From the NCBI GenBank assembly GCA_035318745.1, contig DATHEA010000009.1, forward strand, positions 1-64,000: a stretch of DNA of 64,000 bases, given 5' to 3'. A program made the position numbers and the translations under genes. Origin of the DNA: VRUE01 sp035318745. GTDB lineage: Bacteria; Actinomycetota; Thermoleophilia; Solirubrobacterales; 70-9. Below the pieces are notes generated by a model, which worked only from the letters and a program-made list of their open reading frames with translations, did no database searches and was not told the origin of the DNA. Positions 24,801 to 32,655 of this stretch are shown piece after piece; the first letter of the stretch is position 1, and every line of letters begins with the position of its first letter.

Positions 24801-25648
24801 ATCTGGCCTTTGCCTCAGAAGCGCGCCTGACCGACTACGACAACACCGAGCTCTCCGGCGGCGGTCCCGCCCAGGAGGTCTATCTCTACGACGCCGGCGG
24901 CAGTGGCGGACCCGGAGAGCTCCATTGCGTCTCCTGCAACCCGAGCGGGGCGCGGCCGAGGGGGCGGGAAACGGTAGGCAACAACAGCAGGCCCCGTACC
25001 TGGTCCGCCGCCACGATCCCCGGCTGGTCCGAACAGCGCAGCCCCACGCGCCTGCTCTCGGCAGACGGAAGCCGCTTCTTCTTCGAAAGCTACGACGGCC
25101 TCATCCCCCGCGACTCGAACGGCCGCACGGACGTCTATGAGTGGCAGAAGGCGGCAGGTGAAGCAGCGTGTGACGAAGCAGGGGCCGACCTCTACGCCCC
25201 CAGCGCCGGCGGCTGCATAAGCCTGATCTCCAGCGGCCAGAGCCCCGCCGACTCCGAACTGATCGACGTCGGCAAAAGCGGCCGCGACGTCTTCTTCACC
25301 ACCAGCTCCAGTCTCCTGCCCCAGGACCCGGGATTGATCGACGTCTATGACGCCAGGGCCGGCGGCGGCTTCCCGCCGCCGGCAAAGCCCGCGGCGATCT
25401 GCGAAGGCGACGCCTGTCAGGGACCGGTGTCGGCTCCCAGCGATCCGACGCCTGCATCGGCTGCCTTCGAGGGAGCCGGGAACGTCAAGCAGGGCGGCTC
25501 TTCCCGCTGTCCGAAGGGCAAGCGCAAGGCGCGCAAAGGGGGCAGAGCCCGCTGTGTGGCGAGGAAGCCAGGCAAACGGCCAAACCAAGCAGACCACAGA
25601 CCTGCACACCACAAACGAGCCAACAACGAGCGGAGGGCGGGACGATGA
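21899..25648 (+). CDS. giant secreted NHL/beta-propeller protein with basic C-terminal tail
   Basis: 1249 residues from the first of two adjacent ATGs; GGAGG at 21889-21893 fits either. A signal peptide (LASTLGPLAVTLALCAMGPVGASA) is followed by NHL-like blades to about 430 (YGIAADPTTGHLFIADVGNNRIDELTVWG, GVVVDGAGDVYVLDRKNHDIQKFD). A fibronectin-III-like unit follows at about 430-540 (GATLKADISTEFWPDTTYYVQYG, LEPGTTYHYRFVAESSG), then a long TolB/WD40-like region to about 1190 (SADGSRVFWTD, SEDASRVYFIS, SPDGLHLAFASEA, SADGSRFFFES). The last ~45 residues are very basic with two cysteines (SSRCPKGKRKARKGGRARCV). No sortase motif is visible. Role at the cell surface is inferred; ligand unknown. 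Confidence 0.85.
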   Translation: MMKRLASTLGPLAVTLALCAMGPVGASAAVPDRLWDACETGSGAGQCRVPYGIAADPTTGHLFIADVGNNRIDELTVWGVSVKSWGWGVRDGSEELQTCTAETGCLSGHDGAGDGQLNQPLGVVVDGAGDVYVLDRKNHDIQKFDPTSGPGEDEAEFLLAFGGEVNKTKSEEVGSTEAERNLCAAASGDVCQAGTTGTGAGQFGPWSAFGIPIALGAGNEVYVGDEGRIQRFDAGGHYLESIPLPGEKVQSLAIDTSGGANDGDLYVARCNPATSCVAGTPERPASKPDVLKLSPAGDALGTLAILEPLALAVDEVGDVYAVGENKFSAGSSVKIHKFGPAGNELPGFPFSDGFDLSMGLATGSACGIVGADLYVSNSAGLSGSSYVRAYGPPPDPTLCPPPKVPPKIAAQYATSVQSSGATLKADISTEFWPDTTYYVQYGTGKCSAGGCDREQPVAPGSKLNLVTNRPVATAGVFLGNLEPGTTYHYRFVAESSGGGPVFGVGGEVGADGAEGAFTTFPVPSEPKTDCPNQAFRTEASARLPDCRAYEMVSPLDKNGGDVIAGEVARGFTSPRKSSADGNRLAFSSLRPFLDPSAAPLTNQYLSARGSDGWSSSAISPPRSVPLWAVGFTGQFKAFDDDLCEGWLLQDTALALVPGAPSGVANAYTRDYCDPAAGYQLLTTEQPPGVGFGPGETRPETALPNMQAASADGAHTAIMAGAMLTPDACPTAGMEQVYLTSPDAPLRLVSALPNGHATCTHSNAGSFEDFGDGFTGSNMVGAVSADGSRVFWTDTLSAATGEGLTGGPGNLYLRLNATEEQSPVQFGSCAEPELACTVAISKSGEARFWAANPQGATAIYTVGSVQTGKAELFEYDAEAAESKSIAKGVSGVAGVSEDASRVYFISTEALSGGQENSEGDKAQAGAPNLYLSEAGVGIVFVARLSSFDTGVGDFKPSSRHSRISPDGLHLAFASEARLTDYDNTELSGGGPAQEVYLYDAGGSGGPGELHCVSCNPSGARPRGRETVGNNSRPRTWSAATIPGWSEQRSPTRLLSADGSRFFFESYDGLIPRDSNGRTDVYEWQKAAGEAACDEAGADLYAPSAGGCISLISSGQSPADSELIDVGKSGRDVFFTTSSSLLPQDPGLIDVYDARAGGGFPPPAKPAAICEGDACQGPVSAPSDPTPASAAFEGAGNVKQGGSSRCPKGKRKARKGGRARCVARKPGKRPNQADHRPAHHKRANNERRAGR

Positions 25649-28428
25649 GGCGCCTCATAGTCGCTTTTTTGACCGGCACGCTGGTCGCGCTTGCAATCAC
25701 CTCCTCGGCCCAGGCCTTCGGTCTCAAAGACCTCGATGTCACCTTCACCAATCCCGACGGCTCGGTCGCGACCCAGGCGGGGTCCCATCCGTTCGGCCAG
25801 ACGACCACCCTCGGGCTGGAGACGATCGCCAGTCCCGAAGAAGGCCAGCTCTCAGAGATTCCCGACGGGGACGCCAAGAACCTGACCATCTCCTTGCCGC
25901 CGGGGCTGGTCGGCGACCCCAATGTCGTGCCACGCTGCGGGGGCGTCGAGTTCGCCTTTGAAAAATGCCCGGCGGCCACGCAGATCGGGGTGACCGAGGT
26001 CACCGCGACCGATCCGACGACCGTCTTCAAAAGACTCCGTGTCGACAGCCTCGTCCCGCCGCCTGGAGTGGCGATGGAGATCGGCTTCCACGTGGTCCAT
26101 ATCCCGATCACGGTGGACCTCAAGGTCAACCCCAACCCCCCATACAACGTCCAGGCGGTCCTGCACAACATCTCCAACGGGACGCCCTTCTACCACTCCA
26201 AGCTGACCGTCTGGGGAGTGCCCGCGAGTCCCGCCCACGACAAAGAACGCGGTTGCGGCGAAGGCGGCTGCAACCTGAACCTCCAGGAAAAGCCCTTCCT
26301 GACCATGCCGCGCTCGTGCACCGGGCCGTTGCGCACCGACTTCGAAGCGGTCTCCTGGCAGGAACCGTTTGCCGCTCCGGCGACCGGCTTCGCCGAAACC
26401 CACGACGACTCCGAACCACCCAACCCCCAGGGGATGACCGGCTGCGACCGACTCGCCTTCGCCCCCTCGATCGTCGCCAAGCCGACGACCAAAGCGGCGG
26501 AGAGCTCCAGCGGGCTTGACTTCAGCCTCGATGTGGCTAACGAAGGCCTCGCCAACCCCGATGGCCTGGCTGCCTCGGACATAAGAAAAGCTGTCGTCAC
26601 CTTGCCCGAAGGGATGACGGTCAACCCGTCCTCGGCCGAGGGCCTCGAGGTCTGCACGAACGAGGACTTAAAGCGCGAAACGCTCGGTGTGGCGCCGGGC
26701 GTCGGCTGCCCGGAAGCCTCGAAGATCGGCACGATCGAAGTTCAGACGCCGCTGCTCGATGAAAGCCTCAGCGGCTCCCTCTTCCTGGCCGAGCCATACA
26801 AAAACCCGACCGGCTCCCTTATAGCCCTCTACTTCGTGATCGAGAACCAGAACCTGGGGATCATCGTCAAGCAGACCGCGAAAGTGGTTCCGGATCCGAA
26901 AACCGGCCAGCTGGTCACCACCGTGGAAGGGATCCCGCAACTGCCCTTCTCCAGCTTCAAGCTGCACTTCAAAGAAGGCGCCCGCTCTCCCCTGGTCAGC
27001 CCGCCGAGCTGCGACGCCGATCCATCGAAGCCCGGCAACGACCCCTACACGGTCAGCGCCGAGCTCACCCCCTGGGCCGGAGGCTCGCCGGTCACGGCAA
27101 CCTCCGACTTCCAGATCATCACGGGAACGGGCGAATCGCCCTGCCCGCAGGGCGGCACCCCGCCCTTCGATCCGGGCTTCGAAGGCGGAACCCAAAACAA
27201 CCAGGCGGGCTCCTTCTCCCCCACCTACATGCGCATCACCAGGCGAGACGGAGACCAGGATCTGACCCGCTTCTCGGCAAAGCTTCCGCCGGGGATGGTC
27301 GCGAAGCTGGCGGGCACCTCGCAGTGCCCAGAGGCGGCGATCGCCCAGACCAAGACCAAGACCGGCAAGGAGGAGCTCGCCTCGCCAAGCTGCCCGGCAA
27401 CGTCAGAGATCGGCCACGTACTGGCCGGAGCGGGAGTCGGCCCGGTCCTCACCCGCGTCCCCGGCAAGATCTATATGGCCGGTCCCTTCGGGGGCGCACC
27501 ACTCAGCGTCGTCGCGGTCGTCCCCGCCGTCGCCGGTCCCTTCGACATCGGCACCGTGGTGACGAGGCAAGCGCTGCAGATCAACCCACGGACCGCCGAA
27601 GTAAGGGTCGACGGCGATCACTCAGACCCGATCCCCCACATTCTCGCCGGCATCCCGCTGAAGGTCCGCGACATCAGGGTCTACGTCGACAAGCCCAACT
27701 TCACGATCAACCCGACCTCGTGTGCGCCGTTCGCCCTGGACGCATCGCTTTGGGGTGGGGGAAGGGAAGTCTTCAGCACCGCTGACGACTCACCGTTCGC
27801 GCGATCGTCGCGCTTCCAGGCAGCCGACTGCCAGGCGCTCGGCTTCAAGCCGAAACTCGCACTGAAGCTGAAGGGCGGCACCAAACGAGGCGGCCACCCA
27901 GCCCTGACCGGTACCTACACGCCAAGAAAAGGAGACGCGAACCTCGCGGGCATCGTCTTGCGCCTGCCGCGCTCGGCCTTCCTCGATCAGGGCCACATCA
28001 GGACGATCTGCACCCGGGTCCAGTTCGCCGCCAAGAGCTGCCCGGCGGGAGCGATCTATGGCAAGGCAACGGCATATACCCCGTTGCTCGAGCAACCACT
28101 GACGGGCCCGGTCTACCTGCGCTCCTCAAACCACAACCTGCCCGACTTCGTCGCCGACCTGCACGGCCTGATCGACGTCGAAGCGGTCGCACGGATCGAC
28201 TCCAAGCAGGGAGGGATTAGGGCGACCTTCGAGGATGTCCCAGACGCTCCCCTGACCAAAGTCGTCGTGCAGATGCAGGGCGCCAAAAAGGGCCTGATCG
28301 TCAACAGCCGCAACCTCTGCGGGGCAAAGAGCAAGGCAAACGTCGAGTTCGCGGGGCAAAACGGCAAGGCCGCAAAGGCCAATCCGGTCATGGAGGCCAG
28401 TTGCGGGAAGAAGCGCGCACGCAGCTAG
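25645..28428 (+). CDS. secreted repeat protein with CPxxSxIG motifs, unknown function
   Basis: 927 residues. ATG 25645 overlaps the previous stop as ATGA. The ribosome site lies in ACGAGCGGAGG, the same 11 bases as before the upstream gene. A signal peptide (MRRLIVAFLTGTLVALAITSSAQA) precedes a long beta-rich chain with at least four copies of a unit. In each unit a cysteine is followed after 9-20 residues by CP(A/E)xSxIG and, in two copies, TPLLxxxLxGxxxL (for example GCPEASKIGTIEVQTPLLDESLSG and SCPAGAIYGKATAYTPLLEQPLTG). Each unit may form one disulfide. I do not recognise a named family. Tandem location suggests it acts with the propeller protein. Confidence 0.75.
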   Translation: MRRLIVAFLTGTLVALAITSSAQAFGLKDLDVTFTNPDGSVATQAGSHPFGQTTTLGLETIASPEEGQLSEIPDGDAKNLTISLPPGLVGDPNVVPRCGGVEFAFEKCPAATQIGVTEVTATDPTTVFKRLRVDSLVPPPGVAMEIGFHVVHIPITVDLKVNPNPPYNVQAVLHNISNGTPFYHSKLTVWGVPASPAHDKERGCGEGGCNLNLQEKPFLTMPRSCTGPLRTDFEAVSWQEPFAAPATGFAETHDDSEPPNPQGMTGCDRLAFAPSIVAKPTTKAAESSSGLDFSLDVANEGLANPDGLAASDIRKAVVTLPEGMTVNPSSAEGLEVCTNEDLKRETLGVAPGVGCPEASKIGTIEVQTPLLDESLSGSLFLAEPYKNPTGSLIALYFVIENQNLGIIVKQTAKVVPDPKTGQLVTTVEGIPQLPFSSFKLHFKEGARSPLVSPPSCDADPSKPGNDPYTVSAELTPWAGGSPVTATSDFQIITGTGESPCPQGGTPPFDPGFEGGTQNNQAGSFSPTYMRITRRDGDQDLTRFSAKLPPGMVAKLAGTSQCPEAAIAQTKTKTGKEELASPSCPATSEIGHVLAGAGVGPVLTRVPGKIYMAGPFGGAPLSVVAVVPAVAGPFDIGTVVTRQALQINPRTAEVRVDGDHSDPIPHILAGIPLKVRDIRVYVDKPNFTINPTSCAPFALDASLWGGGREVFSTADDSPFARSSRFQAADCQALGFKPKLALKLKGGTKRGGHPALTGTYTPRKGDANLAGIVLRLPRSAFLDQGHIRTICTRVQFAAKSCPAGAIYGKATAYTPLLEQPLTGPVYLRSSNHNLPDFVADLHGLIDVEAVARIDSKQGGIRATFEDVPDAPLTKVVVQMQGAKKGLIVNSRNLCGAKSKANVEFAGQNGKAAKANPVMEASCGKKRARS

Positions 28429-29612
28429 CCGAGCGCCTGCGCTCCCGCCAGGAGGAGATCGCCCAGGCGGCGCTGACAAGGGTCTACGCGGTCTCCGATC
28501 CGAGCGAGATCGCCGCGGGCGAATACCGCGAAGGCCTGCGCGGCACGGTGGCCGCGGCCCTGGGCTACGGGGCCGCCGCCTTCGAGTGCGCCGACGATCG
28601 CTCCCCGCCGGTTCCAGCCGAGCTATTGACGCAAGCTCGCCTGGCGGCAAGAAACCGCATCACGTTAGACGCGGTGATGCGCCGCTACATTGCCGGCTAC
28701 ACCGTCTTCGGGGACTTCGTGATCGAGGCGGCAGAAGAAGAGGGCATCTCCAGCGGCTCGTCGCTGAAGCGCCTCTTGAGGGTCCAAGCCGCTCTCTTCG
28801 ATCGCCTGCTGACCGCGGTCACAGAGGAGTACAACCGCGAGGCGGGGCAACCGGGATCGACCGCGGAGAGGCGGATGGAGCAGGTCAGGCGGCTCCTCGA
28901 CGGCGAGCTGCTCGACGCCCCCGACTTGCAATATGGCTTCGCTGCACATCACATCGGTTTGATCGCCACCGGTGATGAAGCCCAAGAGCGGCTCAAGGAG
29001 ATGCTGGAGCATCTCGACTGCAGGCTGCTCCTCGTCCCCGCCACCGAGAAGGTGATCTGGGCCTGGATCGGCTCTCGTCGAAGGCTTGACCCGGTCGACG
29101 TTCCTGATTTCCTTCCCGCTGGCCTCACGGTCGCGGCTGGCGAGCCGGGGGAGGGCCTATCCGGTTGGCGCCTCACCCACCGCCAGGCAAAGATGGCACT
29201 GCCGATCGCCTCGGCAAGCCCCAAGCGCATGGCTCGCTACGGCGAGGTTGCCCTGCTTGCCTCGATCTACGGCGATGAGCTGCTTGCCGCCTCCCTTCGT
29301 CAGATCTTCCTCGCGCCGCTGGAGGCAGAACGCGATGGGGGCGAAGCTGCACGCGAGACCCTCAGAGCTTACTTCGCAGCGTTGCGCAACACCTCCTCTG
29401 CCGCTGCGGCATTGGGGGTCAGCCGCAACACGGTGACCAAACGCCTGCAGGCGATAGAAACGATGATCGGCCGCTCCCTCGCCTCCTGTGGGACCGAGCT
29501 CGAAGCGGCCCTGCGGCTCGAGGAACTTCATGAAGGGGCCGCGGGAGGGTTGTCGCTGCGCTCAACAAGCAGCGATCTGGTTGGCACATTGCCAACCCGA
29601 AAGGTCACTTGA
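28401..29612 (+). CDS. PucR/CdaR-type transcriptional regulator
   Basis: 403 residues, starting at TTG 28401 just behind GGAGG and overlapping the previous gene by 28 bp, so it belongs to the same transcript. The C-terminus carries the PucR helix-turn-helix (ETLRAYFAALRNTSSAAAALGVSRNTVTKRLQAIETMIGRSL). The middle resembles the GGDEF-like region of CdaR/PucR proteins (YGEVALLASIYGDELLAASLRQIFLAPL). The N-terminus is helical (RSRQEEIAQAALTRVYAV). It probably regulates the secreted-protein genes it is embedded in. The inverted repeat GGTTGGC-ACATT-GCCAACC at 29579-29597, inside its 3' end, is a possible operator for the next gene. Confidence 0.82.
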   Translation: MREEARTQLAERLRSRQEEIAQAALTRVYAVSDPSEIAAGEYREGLRGTVAAALGYGAAAFECADDRSPPVPAELLTQARLAARNRITLDAVMRRYIAGYTVFGDFVIEAAEEEGISSGSSLKRLLRVQAALFDRLLTAVTEEYNREAGQPGSTAERRMEQVRRLLDGELLDAPDLQYGFAAHHIGLIATGDEAQERLKEMLEHLDCRLLLVPATEKVIWAWIGSRRRLDPVDVPDFLPAGLTVAAGEPGEGLSGWRLTHRQAKMALPIASASPKRMARYGEVALLASIYGDELLAASLRQIFLAPLEAERDGGEAARETLRAYFAALRNTSSAAAALGVSRNTVTKRLQAIETMIGRSLASCGTELEAALRLEELHEGAAGGLSLRSTSSDLVGTLPTRKVT

Positions 29613-29687
29613 ATCAGTCAGGCTGACGCCACTCTGTGTCAACACCCCGATGGCTGGGAGGCCGTTGGGATTCGGGAGGGGAACTCG

Positions 29688-32468
29688 ATGTCAGCTGAAG
29701 GCAACAAAAACGGGACGCCCGCGAAGCAGATCCCCGCCAGCTTAGGGGTGCTGCTGGGTTTCATAATGGCGGTGATGCTGGTCGCACTTGCGATTCCCTC
29801 ACCTGCCTCCGCGGTTGTGGACCATAAAGGCCTTGCGCCCGACACCCCCGTGCCCGACTGGGCAAAACACACGGCCGTGCACTTCATGCCCTGGGCCGAA
29901 AATCCCTCGCACGAAAAATCAAATGGCCATTCCAAAGCCCCCGACGGCGAGAACCCACCCGGCAGCGGCGCGGTCGTCGGTGAACCACCGTTGATGTACT
30001 ACGGCCACGAAGGGGTCCAGGACAAACCCCACATCTACCCGATTTTTTGGGGGAGCAACTGGAACAAAGAACCGGGCGCCGCGACGCGGACTCAGGTGAT
30101 GAAAATGTACGAAGGCCTTTCGGGTAGCGCCTACCAGGGGATCCTCACGCAGTACTTTGACGCCACGGGGCGGATCAACTCGACCGTGGCTGTGTCTCCT
30201 GCCTACACCGACACGAGCGTCGCCGCTCCTTCTAACGTGACCTTCAAAAGCGTCGAAGAAGAGGTCGCAAATGCAATCAAAGCAAACGGCTGGTCGCATG
30301 ACTTCGACAACCAGTTCGTCGTCCTCACCGCGCCCGGCACGACCCACAAAATCGAAGGCTATTGCGCCTACCATACCTTCCGCAAAGTGGACGAATCGGG
30401 AAAATTCGTGGCGCTTTCCTTTGTGCCCTATGTGGGGGACCCGCCGATCAGCGAACACTGTCTCTCGATCGATCCTGAAGAAAGCCCGGCAAACGCCACC
30501 TCGTATACCGCCTCGCACGAGTACACCGAGACGGCTACCGATCCGGGGGCAAGCATCGAAAAGGGCGCTTGGTATGGCCACAACGGCCTACTTCATGAGA
30601 TCGCCGATATGTGTCAGTCCACCGGCGTTAAACTACCCAACGGCTCGTTCGTGACGCCCCTTTGGGACGATCACCTGAGCGAATGCGCCACCTCCGACTC
30701 CAACCCCCCCTTCGTCTTTGGGGTGAGCGAGCCCCCGACCGGAGTGACCACGACCGCAGCGACGCTGCGCGGCACGGTCAACCCCGAGGGCTTGGAAACC
30801 AAATATCAGTTCGAATACGACACGACCGAATACAAAAACGGCGAAGGCCTGCACGGGACAAAAGTGCCGGCCTTGATGACCTCGGTGGGCTCCGGCGTCA
30901 ACAACATCGCCCAAAGCCAGACGCTCACCGGTCTGCCACACGGGGCGATCTACCACTACCGGATGGTCGCCACGAACGCCACCGGGACCACTTACGGAGA
31001 AGACAAGTACTTCGAAACCCTGCGCACGAAACCGGTCGTGCAGACGAAAGCGGCGACGGGCCTCAGCACCTCCGGCGCGACGCTGAAGGGTACGGTCAAC
31101 CCGAACGGCCTGGCGACGAAATACTATTTCGAATACGGAACTGGTCCGCTGGGTCTGAAAAAAACCGAAGTCCTCAAAACCGCCGAAGTGAGCATCGGCT
31201 CTGGCATGAGTGCTCTCGAAGTGAGCCAGGCGGTGAGTGGTCTGGCGGCCGACACCGAATACTTCTTCAGGATCGCTGCCTCCAACGCTGATGGAACTGT
31301 TAATGGCCTGGAAGCGACGTTCTACACCGGAGCGCCGAAAAACACCGCTCTCCCGGTTGCGACGCCGACGGTACCCGCTCAGGCGGTGCCCGAGGCGGTG
31401 AGTGCCGGCAGCTGGAAAGGCACCCCCAGCACCTTCGCCTACCAGTGGGAACGCTGCACCGGGGCCAGCTGTGAAGCGATCGCGGGTGCCACCGGCTCGT
31501 CATATACGCCGGTCGAAAAAGACGTCGGGCATACGCTGGTGGCGAAGGTCACCGCCACCAACACGATCGGGTCCACGACCGTTGCGGCGAACGCCACCGG
31601 CGAAGTCAAACCGATCGGCCAGGTCACCGAATACGCCCTGCCGGCCGGCAGCAAGCCATACGCGATCACCTCTGCATGGGTGGACAAACAGCTGTGGTTC
31701 ACCGATTGGTACGGCGGCAAGATCAGCAGGATCACGACCGCCGGAGCGCTGACCGAATACTCGCTACCAGGAGTCTTCCCGCTCGGCATCGCCTCGGGGG
31801 AAAATATTACGAATTCCACCATCTGGACCGCCAACTCGCTGAACAGCAGCGTCGCAAAGTTCACGACGTCGGGCTCTAGAACCGAATACCTCACCCCAAC
31901 TGGAGGCCAGGCGATGGATATCGCGTTGGGCCCGGAAAGCAATATGTGGTTCACTCTCGACTCCCCGGATGAAATCGGCAAGGTCACGACTTCGGGCACG
32001 ATGACGCTGTATCCGCTGCCGGTAGGCAGCGAACCCACGGGAATCGTCGCCGGCCCGGACGGCAACCTCTGGTTCGCCGATTGGGGCAGCAACAAGATCG
32101 GCAAGATCACGCCCTCGGGCACTATCACGACGTATGCCGTGTCAAGCCACCCGGACTACATCGCCGCCGGCCCAGACGGCAACCTCTGGTTCACCACCGG
32201 AAACGGCAAGGCCGGCAAGATCACGACCTCGGGCACGGTGACCGAATACACGGTCGGCAGCGCGGCGGGAATCGTCGCCGGCCCAGACGGCAATCTCTGG
32301 TTCGCGACGCATGGTGCCAACAAAATCAGCCGGATCACCACGTCGGGAACCGTCACCTCGTATTCCGTGGCGGCTGGTTGCGAACCGCTGGACATCACCG
32401 TGGGCTCGGACCTGAACCTCTGGTTCACCTGCTTCGGCAGCGGCAAGATCGGCAAGATCACGCCGTAG
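29688..32468 (+). CDS. secreted protein: EXORDIUM/PHI-1-like domain, two FN3 domains, Ig-like domain and Vgb-type propeller
   Basis: 926 residues from ATG 29688 behind GGGAGG. After a signal segment (LGVLLGFIMAVMLVALAIPSPASA), residues ~100-345 resemble plant EXORDIUM/PHI-1 proteins: HIYPIFWGSNWN, a SHEYTETATDP motif, then AWYGHNGLLHEIADMCQS. Two FN3-like units follow (GTVNPEGLETKYQFEYD..., GTVNPNGLATKYYFEYG...). Next come an Ig-like unit (SAGSWKGTPSTFAYQWERC) and a six-bladed Vgb-like propeller (GIVAGPDGNLWFADWGSNKIGKITPSG). Only two histidines occur in the propeller, so virginiamycin lyase activity is unlikely. The HExxE-type motif could bind metal. It is probably a surface binding protein. 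Confidence 0.82.
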   Translation: MSAEGNKNGTPAKQIPASLGVLLGFIMAVMLVALAIPSPASAVVDHKGLAPDTPVPDWAKHTAVHFMPWAENPSHEKSNGHSKAPDGENPPGSGAVVGEPPLMYYGHEGVQDKPHIYPIFWGSNWNKEPGAATRTQVMKMYEGLSGSAYQGILTQYFDATGRINSTVAVSPAYTDTSVAAPSNVTFKSVEEEVANAIKANGWSHDFDNQFVVLTAPGTTHKIEGYCAYHTFRKVDESGKFVALSFVPYVGDPPISEHCLSIDPEESPANATSYTASHEYTETATDPGASIEKGAWYGHNGLLHEIADMCQSTGVKLPNGSFVTPLWDDHLSECATSDSNPPFVFGVSEPPTGVTTTAATLRGTVNPEGLETKYQFEYDTTEYKNGEGLHGTKVPALMTSVGSGVNNIAQSQTLTGLPHGAIYHYRMVATNATGTTYGEDKYFETLRTKPVVQTKAATGLSTSGATLKGTVNPNGLATKYYFEYGTGPLGLKKTEVLKTAEVSIGSGMSALEVSQAVSGLAADTEYFFRIAASNADGTVNGLEATFYTGAPKNTALPVATPTVPAQAVPEAVSAGSWKGTPSTFAYQWERCTGASCEAIAGATGSSYTPVEKDVGHTLVAKVTATNTIGSTTVAANATGEVKPIGQVTEYALPAGSKPYAITSAWVDKQLWFTDWYGGKISRITTAGALTEYSLPGVFPLGIASGENITNSTIWTANSLNSSVAKFTTSGSRTEYLTPTGGQAMDIALGPESNMWFTLDSPDEIGKVTTSGTMTLYPLPVGSEPTGIVAGPDGNLWFADWGSNKIGKITPSGTITTYAVSSHPDYIAAGPDGNLWFTTGNGKAGKITTSGTVTEYTVGSAAGIVAGPDGNLWFATHGANKISRITTSGTVTSYSVAAGCEPLDITVGSDLNLWFTCFGSGKIGKITP

Positions 32469-32482
32469 CGATCGTGCGATAG

Positions 32483-32519
32483 GCCGCAACCAGTCAAATT
32501 TCTGATGGCTGGTTGCGGC
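32483..32519 (+). terminator. hairpin terminator after the surface-protein cluster
   Basis: A perfect 11-bp inverted repeat, GCCGCAACCAG / CTGGTTGCGGC, with a 15-nt loop starts 14 bp after the stop codon. No U-tract. Confidence 0.65.
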
Positions 32520-32573
32520 GGATGGGCTGGGGTCGGCGGAGCGGTGGGGCTAGGCATCAATGGCAACATAAAA

Positions 32574-32616
32574 ACCATGTGCGTATCTTGACAAATGTGA
32601 ACTGACGTGTTTGTAT
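32574..32616 (+). promoter_or_regulatory. promoter of the second TetR pair, twin copy B
   Basis: TTGACA (32588-32593) and TTGTAT (32611-32616) are 17 nt apart. CCA-Y-GTGCGTATCTTGACAA is shared with the promoter at 20841-20884, as is ACGTGTTTRYAT at the -10 side with small changes. Expected start near 32623, leaving a 33-nt leader. Confidence 0.6.
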
Positions 32617-32655
32617 TGGCCGGTGTCTTCGGCTAAGAACGCAGCCGGTATCGAA

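Noticed and set aside
31620..32468. Virginiamycin B lyase activity of the C-terminal propeller
   Set aside because: The fold is Vgb-like, but only two histidines remain in the propeller and they are not in the lyase arrangement as I know it.
32611..32655. TTG at 32611 as the start of the TetR gene
   Set aside because: It lies in the -10 hexamer TTGTAT of the twin promoter, so it would not be in the mRNA. ATG 32656 fits the protein.
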